8,004 bases of DNA from Candidatus Segatella mututuai (GTDB lineage: Bacteria > Bacteroidota > Bacteroidia > Bacteroidales > Bacteroidaceae): positions 1 through 8,004 of the forward strand of contig DJOI01000003.1 in assembly GCA_002439605.1 (NCBI GenBank), read 5' to 3'. The notes under the pieces are model-generated. The model worked only from the letters and a program-made list of their open reading frames with translations, had not been told where the DNA came from and made no database searches. The position numbers were made by a program, and so were the translations under genes. Shown here piece by piece: positions 1 to 4,550 of this stretch; the first letter of the stretch is position 1; each line of letters starts with the position of its first letter.

Positions 1-124
1 CATGTTCATCGAAGGCTTTTGATATGATAAACATCAGTTTCTTAGCTATTTTCTTCGATATTCTTTGGAGGTTTTCAAAAATAATCTTACCTTTGTCATC
101 GTAATAAATAATAGTTATCGTCAC
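1..124 (-). CDS. Possible 5' part of a leftward gene running off the window edge
   Basis: The minus strand is open from about position 136 to the window edge, 45 codons in AT-rich DNA, and the translation reads like real protein: from a GTG at 124-122 it begins (V/M)TITIIYYDDKGKIIFENL and goes on with a Lys-rich amphipathic stretch (RISKKIAKKLMF) to the edge. No ATG is available until 34-32, so the start would be the GTG, which is uncommon in this group, or the frame is the remnant of a longer gene broken at the TGA at 139-137. I do not recognise the family. The frame overlaps a good promoter match on the plus strand (64-95), so one of the two readings may be accidental. Confidence is low because the gene is cut by the window. 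Confidence 0.28.
   Translation of the reverse strand, partial: MTITIIYYDDKGKIIFENLQRISKKIAKKLMFIISKAFDEH
64..95 (+). promoter_or_regulatory. Bacteroidota-type promoter for the SIMPL gene
   Basis: TTTG at 64-67 is followed after 20 bases by TACCTTTG at 88-95, an exact fit to the -33 TTTG / -7 TAnnTTTG consensus of the Bacteroidota primary sigma factor. Transcription would start near position 100, leaving an untranslated leader of roughly 130 bases before the ATG at 229. The match lies inside a plausible minus-strand reading frame, which lowers confidence a little. Confidence 0.5.
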
Positions 125-141
125 TGTTGCATCGCATCATC

Positions 142-186
142 ATGCTGTTTGATGGTTGGAAGCTCTATAAGTTGGATGAAGTGTAG
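142..186 (+). other. Possible leader mini-ORF (14 codons) upstream of the SIMPL gene
   Basis: Between the predicted start of transcription near 100 and the SIMPL start codon lies ATG...TAG, encoding MLFDGWKLYKLDEV. It contains Trp, Tyr and several Leu codons but no run of one amino acid that would mark a classical attenuation peptide. No good Shine-Dalgarno site precedes it. A chance ORF of this length is quite possible. Confidence 0.15.
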
Positions 187-228
187 TAACTAATTAATTA
201 ACTATCTTAAAATTACGGAGGACTCGTT

Positions 229-936
229 ATGAACGTGAGTACAGGTGTTAAGCAAGCATTGATTTTAGCCTTGGGCATCATCGTGCTTGGATATTGTGTG
301 GAAACAGGATTGATGAGTTTGGCAGGCAAAGACCGGAAGGTCGTAGTGAAGGGCTTGGCTGAGAAGGAGGTGGAGGCCGACAAGGTGACGTGGCCTATCG
401 TCTCGAAGGAGATAGGCAACGACTTGCCTGAGCTCTACAAAAAAATCAATGCCACGACGAATACCATTCGCCAGTTCTTGATGGCAAATGGCGTGAAGGC
501 AAGTGAGATCAATGTCAATGCGCCTGTGGTCCTTGACCTCAATGCCGAGCGATATTCGGACAACAAGAATCCTTATCGCTATAATATCACATCGGTCATC
601 ACCGTGACTTCCAACAACGTAAAACTTGTTCGTGGCATCATCGCTCGTCAGGGAGAATTATTGGAGAAGGGCATCGCCATTGTTGATGGTGGTTACGACA
701 ATCCTGTGAAGTACGAGTATGTAGCTTTCCGCAAGATGAAACCGAAGATGATGCAGGAGGCGATAGAGAATGCGGAGCAGACAGCCACCCAATTCGCCAA
801 GAATAGCAAGAGCAAGATAGATAAGATTATGAATGCAGACCAAGGTCAGTTCTCAATAGAGGACAGGGATTCCAATACACCTTATATCAAAAAGGTTAGG
901 GTAGTGACCACGGTCACGTATTCGCTGAAAGACTAA
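229..936 (+). CDS. SIMPL domain-containing (DUF541) membrane-anchored protein
   Basis: A 235-residue protein with a short cytoplasmic N-terminus, one hydrophobic segment at about residues 8-28 (signal anchor or uncleaved signal) and an extracytoplasmic SIMPL/DUF541 domain from about 35 to 232. The domain starts with the family's typical opening (KVVVKGLAEKEVEADKVTW), has the middle NGV..SEI segment that precedes its second strand, and ends with an Ala/Lys-rich helix (residues 175-200) and a final strand, VRVVTTVTYSL. Family members occur in the periplasm or cell envelope; some have been tied to oxidative stress or signalling, but the biochemical role is not settled. The start is well supported: GGAGG at 217-221 lies seven bases before the ATG. 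It is probably monocistronic, with a promoter at 64-95 and a strong hairpin directly after the stop. I am sure of the family and make no claim about function. Confidence 0.9.
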   Translation: MNVSTGVKQALILALGIIVLGYCVETGLMSLAGKDRKVVVKGLAEKEVEADKVTWPIVSKEIGNDLPELYKKINATTNTIRQFLMANGVKASEINVNAPVVLDLNAERYSDNKNPYRYNITSVITVTSNNVKLVRGIIARQGELLEKGIAIVDGGYDNPVKYEYVAFRKMKPKMMQEAIENAEQTATQFAKNSKSKIDKIMNADQGQFSIEDRDSNTPYIKKVRVVTTVTYSLKD

Positions 937-958
937 TGTCTCTTTCATAGCTTCTTAT

Positions 959-992
959 CCGATGAGGATAGGAATCACTTCCCCCTCATCGG
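959..992 (+). terminator. Hairpin terminator after the SIMPL gene
   Basis: CCGATGAGG (959-967) pairs perfectly with CCTCATCGG (984-992). Inside, GGAA (971-974) can pair with TTCC (979-982) around a TCAC loop, giving a long two-part hairpin. It starts 22 bases after the stop codon and is followed by TTTACTTATATATAA, a weak T-rich tail. Position and stem strength fit a transcription terminator. Confidence 0.7.
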
Positions 993-1073
993 TTTACTTA
1001 TATATAACTGCACTGAATATCAGTAATTAAAAAATCCTTGCGTATGGATGCTGGCAATTTGCGCTGGAAAATT

Positions 1074-1469
1074 ATGCGGCTACTGAAATCATTTATCGTT
1101 TGGATATGCTTCATCCCCGTGGCTATATTCAACGGCGGGTTACGTGAATATGTACTGGTCAGGCTTGTCGGAGAAAAGGCGGCATTGCCCGTAAGCGGGA
1201 TATTGCTGAGTGCATTCATCTTTCTGACAACATGGTTCGTGCTTCCCCGTTTGACAAAAGACTATGGCATGAAAGATTGTCTGACAATAGGCATTTGTTG
1301 GGCGTTATTGACCGTAGTCTTCGAGTCTGCGGCGGGAATTGCCGAAGGCAGCAACGTCACGGAAATTCTTGCCGCCTACAATCCATTGACGGGCAATCTG
1401 TGGGTGCTTGTGCTGGTGACCACCTTGTTTTCACCAGTCTTATTGAAAGTTATCAGACGGTTTTCTTGA
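1074..1469 (+). CDS. Small four-helix membrane protein of unknown function
   Basis: I chose the ATG at 1074 (131 residues) because the protein then begins with a short basic end followed at once by a membrane helix (MRLLKSFIVWICFIPVAIF). In-frame starts at ATG 1044 and TTG 1038 would add 10-12 polar residues; none of the three has a good Shine-Dalgarno site. Hydrophobic segments lie at about residues 5-20, 36-56, 69-86 and 108-125. Polar motifs sit between them: NGGLREYVL after helix 1 and AAYNPLTGNLW before helix 4. These have the look of conserved family signatures, since Bacteroidota carry small uncharacterised membrane proteins with this layout. No catalytic or transport motif is visible. 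It stands alone between two hairpins. The region before it holds no clear TAnnTTTG promoter, so it might depend on read-through from the SIMPL gene. Confidence 0.75.
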   Translation: MRLLKSFIVWICFIPVAIFNGGLREYVLVRLVGEKAALPVSGILLSAFIFLTTWFVLPRLTKDYGMKDCLTIGICWALLTVVFESAAGIAEGSNVTEILAAYNPLTGNLWVLVLVTTLFSPVLLKVIRRFS

Positions 1470-1487
1470 CTTGTACGGTTGAAAGCA

Positions 1488-1515
1488 TGCTACAGTCTTC
1501 ATGGAAACTGTAGCA
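1488..1515 (+). terminator. Hairpin terminator after the small membrane protein
   Basis: TGCTACAGT (1488-1496) pairs with ACTGTAGCA (1507-1515), nine base pairs. TTC and GAA can pair further inside, around ATG. The hairpin begins 18 bases after the stop codon and is followed by AATTTCTA, only a short T-rich tail. It is the likely end of the 1074-1469 transcript and would shield the Hsp20 promoter region from read-through. Confidence 0.6.
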
Positions 1516-1560
1516 AATTTCTACCAATTGTCAGTAAGCCTTAAATTATTTATACTTTCA

Positions 1561-1591
1561 TGACATTTTTACTTACAAATCTGACATTTTT
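1561..1591 (+). repeat. 21-bp-spaced direct repeat upstream of the sigma-54 promoter, possible activator site
   Basis: TGACATTTTT occurs at 1561-1570 and again at 1582-1591, exactly 21 bp apart, so the two copies lie on the same face of the DNA helix. An inverted TGTCA at 1529-1533 faces them. Counting from a predicted transcription start near 1643, the copies are centred around -77 and -56, a little close but compatible with binding of a bacterial enhancer-binding protein. The role is inferred only from spacing and position; AT-rich DNA can give such repeats by chance. Confidence 0.35.
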
Positions 1592-1617
1592 TTCATCCTC
1601 CCAGTCTTAAAGTTCAC

Positions 1618-1633
1618 TGGCACGCAGCTTGCA
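1618..1633 (+). promoter_or_regulatory. Sigma-54 (RpoN) promoter of the hsp20 gene
   Basis: TGGCAC (1618-1623), five bases, then TTGCA (1629-1633) matches the -24/-12 consensus TGGCAC-N5-TTGCA without a mismatch, with the invariant GG (1619-1620) and GC (1631-1632) at the required spacing. Transcription would begin near 1643, giving a leader of about 86 bases before the Hsp20 ATG. No TAnnTTTG housekeeping promoter is seen in the same interval. Such a promoter needs an ATP-dependent enhancer-binding activator, which is not encoded in this window. Confidence 0.8.
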
Positions 1634-1728
1634 TAAATACTTCATGAAAAAAGTTAAACAAACAAGAAGTCCCGACAGAAACAAAAGCTACTGAGAGGAC
1701 GAGTAAAATAGAATCGGAGGTTTAAATT

Positions 1729-2166
1729 ATGTTATTAGTACGTAGAAATAATAATTCAGATTGGTTGACAAATTGGTTTGAGGACAATTTTCTTGATACA
1801 GACGTGGCACCTCGCATGAATGTCGCAGCACCTGCTACCAATATCAAGGAAGATGACAAAACTTACACAATGGAAGTAGCAGCCCCTGGATTGAAGAAAG
1901 AATGGGTTCGTGTCAATCTTGACAATGATGGTAATCTTTGTATCGCCATTGAGAACAAGATGGAGCACAAGAATGAAGACAAACATGAGCACTATTTGCG
2001 TCGCGAATTTTCATACGGCAACTACCAGCAATGTTACACTTTGCCTGAAGATGCCGACCATGAGCACATTTCAGCAAAAGTTGCCGATGGTGTACTCGAA
2101 GTCCAAATACCAAAATTGACTCCAAGAGAAGAGGCAAAGACAACCAAGAACATTGAGATAAAATAA
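1729..2166 (+). CDS. Hsp20/alpha-crystallin family small heat-shock protein
   Basis: A 145-residue small heat-shock protein, normal for the bacterial family. These are ATP-independent cytoplasmic chaperones that bind unfolding proteins and hold them for refolding by DnaK and ClpB. The N-terminal arm (residues 1-32) is short and rich in Asn, Asp and Trp. The alpha-crystallin domain spans about 34-130, opening with PATNIKEDDKTYTMEVAAPG and ending in the signature ADGVLEVQIPK (119-129). The C-terminal tail ends in IEIK, an I-x-I motif that in this family docks onto a neighbouring subunit's core during oligomer assembly. GGAGG at 1716-1720, eight bases before the ATG, fixes the start. Upstream lies a sigma-54 promoter and downstream a strong terminator, so the gene is probably its own transcription unit under stress or signal control. 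Confidence 0.96.
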   Translation: MLLVRRNNNSDWLTNWFEDNFLDTDVAPRMNVAAPATNIKEDDKTYTMEVAAPGLKKEWVRVNLDNDGNLCIAIENKMEHKNEDKHEHYLRREFSYGNYQQCYTLPEDADHEHISAKVADGVLEVQIPKLTPREEAKTTKNIEIK

Positions 2167-2187
2167 TAAATCTATTTTTTCATAAGG

Positions 2188-2222
2188 AAAAGGCAAGTTT
2201 CTGATAAAGAGACTTGCCTTTT
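2188..2222. terminator. Bidirectional terminator between convergent hsp20 and VWA genes
   Basis: AAAAGGCAAGTTTCT (2188-2202) pairs with AGAGACTTGCCTTTT (2208-2222) through 15 pairs, one of them a G-T wobble, around a five-base loop GATAA. On the plus strand it is followed by further Ts. On the minus strand the complementary tail also reads TTTTCC, so it can end transcription from both sides. It lies 21 bases after the Hsp20 stop and 16 bases beyond the end of the VWA gene. Confidence 0.88.
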
Positions 2223-2238
2223 TGTTTCTATCGCTTGT

Positions 2239-3897
2239 TTAATATCGCCTCAACTGACGATACTTGATGGTATAAATCTGGTTGAAATATTCCTTCCACT
2301 CGTTCGGTTCCTTGTCATCGTCCCGAACAATGCGGATTCCATAAAAGCGAGTGCCTGTTTCCTTGTATTCCTCGAATCTCGACAACAATGACTGCGACGG
2401 ATTAGGAATCAAGAAATCAGTTATCCACAATACGTCGGCATTCACATAATGCAAGCTGTCATTATCGAGCAAATTGAACATCTGCTTCATCATCTTCTTG
2501 GCGGAAGTACCTCCACCAATGAAAGGAAGATGAGTTGTAGATGCTTGACGACGAACCGAACGCCCCGTATGCGCCATTCCTTGCGGAGCATAATCAGGCG
2601 AATCCATTCTGAAGTCATCCCCAACAGTGATTCCTATCTTTCTCAACCGCTGCGCCTTTCGCTTCGCCATCAGGTCGATGGCATGGATACTCACTGAGAA
2701 ATCTATCAGATAGCAATCCCGCTCCAAGTCCTCCGCCGTTTCTTCGAGAAGAGAGATGAGGGTGGACGATATTCGCTCGGGCGTTCCATACATACTCGCC
2801 GAAGTATCGAGACACACGATCATCGGCCCCTTACGGGAGGCATGGGTGAAGCCAAGCTTACGAGAAGGTTTAGACATCTCGCTCTTATAGCGGAAAGTCT
2901 GGAGCTTTCGCGTGCGATACTTATATATAAAGAGTCCCTCCATATCCTCGTCGCTATATTGAGCGAGTTCGAGGGGAAGGAGCGAGTTGAGGTCATCGCC
3001 CACGGTGATGCCCTCAATGTCACTTCCTGCGGAATGCTCCATCTTCATGTCGATGCCCGAGGCGATGGTGAGACGGTCCTTGCCATTGGCATCAGCCACA
3101 CGTCCCATCTTGGCCACGATTTCCTTGATTTCGGGATATTTATCTTGAATCTTCACTTGGTTCAACCGGCGTTCAAACTCGGTTTCCGTCCAAGCATCCT
3201 TCATCAATTCCCAAGCCTGTACGGCACGAGCCTCGCTGATTTTATCAGATTTCATCATCTTGTTCATCTGATCCATCTTGCTAATCACCCCAGCCTCAAA
3301 ATTACTTTGTCGGACAGAAATATACTCTTTTAATTTATTGAGCGTCTGGCGTTCTATGCAAGTTTTCCAATCCTGTACCAATCTTTCCCAGTTCTCGTTC
3401 TTCGATGCGCCATCGCCAGAAAAGAGACGTAGGAAAAAACGTTTGTCGAAACCTTCCTCTCCATGTTCCCGCTCCAGTTGGTCGAGCAGAGGATGCCAAA
3501 TCTGTTCGTCCATGCGTTTGAAGGAAGTCCACTCCAAGACATCTTCAGCACGATGGTTCTCCGACCAGGCACGTTGCCGTTGGAATCGAATGTGATGCAC
3601 ACACTCCACAATAAACTTGCCCACACTCTCATAAAATATCTTGGACTTTATCTTGCTGTTCTTCACTTGCAAAGGAAACTTGGGCACTTCCTCGCCCGTA
3701 AATGGCATGGTCTTCGTATTAAAATCCGAATGAAAGAGATGGATGAGGTAATCCTTCAACGGGTCTTCCCTCGTATTCCAAGGCATGGCATCCTGAGACG
3801 ATTCAGGAACCACCACCTGTCCCGTCTTGCAGAAATCGTCCAGCATCTTCAGATAATACTGAGCCTCAGCCAAGTCCTTGTTGTCTTGATATTTCAT
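2239..3897 (-). CDS. VWA domain protein, ViaA-like
   Basis: A 552-residue soluble protein with no signal peptide. The C-terminal third is a von Willebrand A domain with an intact metal-ion site: DTSAS (D364, S366, S368), the Thr of GGGTS (T464) and the Asp of WITDF (D494). The order and style of these blocks (KGPMIVCLDTSASM, then the GGGTS segment, then an end in QLRRY after an aromatic stretch) resemble E. coli ViaA, which works with the MoxR-type AAA+ ATPase RavA. The N-terminal 300 residues are mainly charged helices, as in ViaA. A polar insertion of about 40 residues (about 418-458) separates the first two MIDAS blocks. No ATPase partner gene is adjacent. I chose ATG 3897 because the further TTG at 3930 lies in a -7 promoter element. 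It is 35 bases downstream of the C_GCAxxG_C_C gene. ViaA-like is the best call; a generic CoxE-like VWA protein is the alternative. Confidence 0.85.
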   Translation of the reverse strand: MKYQDNKDLAEAQYYLKMLDDFCKTGQVVVPESSQDAMPWNTREDPLKDYLIHLFHSDFNTKTMPFTGEEVPKFPLQVKNSKIKSKIFYESVGKFIVECVHHIRFQRQRAWSENHRAEDVLEWTSFKRMDEQIWHPLLDQLEREHGEEGFDKRFFLRLFSGDGASKNENWERLVQDWKTCIERQTLNKLKEYISVRQSNFEAGVISKMDQMNKMMKSDKISEARAVQAWELMKDAWTETEFERRLNQVKIQDKYPEIKEIVAKMGRVADANGKDRLTIASGIDMKMEHSAGSDIEGITVGDDLNSLLPLELAQYSDEDMEGLFIYKYRTRKLQTFRYKSEMSKPSRKLGFTHASRKGPMIVCLDTSASMYGTPERISSTLISLLEETAEDLERDCYLIDFSVSIHAIDLMAKRKAQRLRKIGITVGDDFRMDSPDYAPQGMAHTGRSVRRQASTTHLPFIGGGTSAKKMMKQMFNLLDNDSLHYVNADVLWITDFLIPNPSQSLLSRFEEYKETGTRFYGIRIVRDDDKEPNEWKEYFNQIYTIKYRQLRRY

Positions 3898-3927
3898 ACC
3901 AATATATCTGTTTGCACCAGGGCGGCA

Positions 3928-3957
3928 CAAAACTAAATTTTATTTTTTGCTTGCAAA
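3928..3957 (-). promoter_or_regulatory. Promoter of the VWA gene, overlapping the stop of the upstream gene
   Basis: Read on the minus strand, TTTG at 3957-3954 is followed after 18 bases by TAGTTTTG at 3935-3928, an exact TAnnTTTG. The first three bases of the -7 box are the TAG stop codon of the C_GCAxxG_C_C gene. Transcription would start near 3922, about 25 bases before the ATG at 3897, which rules against the TTG at 3930 as start. The 18-base spacer is slightly short for the consensus. Confidence 0.5.
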
Positions 3958-4430
3958 TATTCCGCGAATATTCTCGCCGCACTCTCCACCTTTGCCGCAC
4001 AAGGACGAGTCTTGTAATATTCCGCAGTGCGAGCCGAAGCCACATAGCTCGACTTGGCTTTCTCATATCCTTTCAAGCCAAGAATCTCAGCGCAGATGAT
4101 GCTCCCGTTCTCCTCCTTCGACTTGGCAAGCAACTGCTGCACCACCTTATAGCAAGCCGACTTGCCCTCACGGTCATCGCCCTCAGTCTGTCCACAGTCC
4201 AAGCCCACCAATATCACGATACCCGAAACGGCACCACACATCATTCTCATCCTGCCCACTCCTCCTCCGAAGCCAGCCCCGATGCGCTTCGCCATCTCGT
4301 CGCTCAATCCATACAAATCGGCAAAAGCTGCCACCACCGACTGGCAGCAACCATAGCCCTGCATAAAGTTCTCCACTGCTTGGTGTACACGAGCCTCCAA
4401 ATCAGGAAACAATTTTATCTGTTCACTCAT
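3933..4430 (-). CDS. C_GCAxxG_C_C family protein (putative redox/metal-binding)
   Basis: A 165-residue protein of the C_GCAxxG_C_C family, named for its spaced cysteines. Visible in order are GYGCCQSVVAAF (C28, C29), the glycine-rich GAGFGGGVGRMRMMCGAVSG (C65), then C79, C93, C113 and, near the end, C144. Members often sit next to redox or metal-handling genes, and the cysteines suggest a metal or cluster site, but no activity is established for the family. The glycine-rich middle is hydrophobic enough to look like a buried or membrane-touching helix. The start at ATG 4430 is preferred over an in-frame ATG at 4478: a promoter -7 box at 4466-4459 lies between them, and AAGAAAGAGAAC just upstream of 4430 could act as a weak ribosome site. 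It is probably co-transcribed in part with the VWA gene behind it. Confidence 0.88.
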   Translation of the reverse strand: MSEQIKLFPDLEARVHQAVENFMQGYGCCQSVVAAFADLYGLSDEMAKRIGAGFGGGVGRMRMMCGAVSGIVILVGLDCGQTEGDDREGKSACYKVVQQLLAKSKEENGSIICAEILGLKGYEKAKSSYVASARTAEYYKTRPCAAKVESAARIFAEYLQAKNKI

Positions 4431-4458
4431 AATGTTCTCTTTCTTTAAAGTCCATTTA

Positions 4459-4489
4459 CAAAAATACACATTTTCCACGAAATAACCAA
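4459..4489 (-). promoter_or_regulatory. Promoter of the C_GCAxxG_C_C gene
   Basis: On the minus strand TTG at 4489-4487 is followed after 20 bases by TATTTTTG at 4466-4459, an exact TAnnTTTG. The predicted start near 4453 gives a leader of about 22 bases before ATG 4430. It is back to back with the plus-strand promoter of the C69 peptidase. Confidence 0.62.
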
Positions 4490-4496
4490 GCTAACA

Positions 4497-4527
4497 TTTG
4501 CGAATATGAATATTTTTTGTAATTTTG
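4497..4527 (+). promoter_or_regulatory. Promoter of the C69 peptidase gene
   Basis: TTTG at 4497-4500, 19 bases, then TAATTTTG at 4520-4527 fits the Bacteroidota TTTG / TAnnTTTG consensus. The start of transcription would be near 4533, so the upstream ATG at 4506 cannot be used and translation begins at 4551 or just after. Its -33 element begins eight bases from the -33 of the divergent promoter. Confidence 0.65.
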
Positions 4528-4550
4528 CAGAAGTGTTAATTTCAAAGACA

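Noticed and set aside
1232..1513. A 93-codon plus-strand frame overlapping the small membrane protein
   Set aside because: Out-of-frame reading rich in Arg, Cys and His that also crosses the terminator hairpin. The membrane-protein frame is clearly the coding one.
2842..3333. A 163-codon plus-strand frame opposite the VWA gene
   Set aside because: It is the antisense shadow of a well-supported coding region with clear VWA motifs. It has no homology-like motifs, promoter or ribosome site of its own.
3928..3930. TTG at 3930 as the VWA start
   Set aside because: It lies within the predicted -7 promoter element, upstream of the probable transcription start, and adds 11 residues with no family support.
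3463..3936. A 157-codon plus-strand frame opposite the start of the VWA gene
   Set aside because: Antisense shadow; no recognisable domain, and it spans the VWA promoter and start.
3912..4448. A 178-codon plus-strand frame opposite the C_GCAxxG_C_C gene
   Set aside because: Antisense shadow of a gene with the complete cysteine signature and its own promoter.
4506..4508. ATG at 4506 as the C69 peptidase start
   Set aside because: It sits between the -33 and -7 elements of the gene's own promoter, so it would not be in the transcript.
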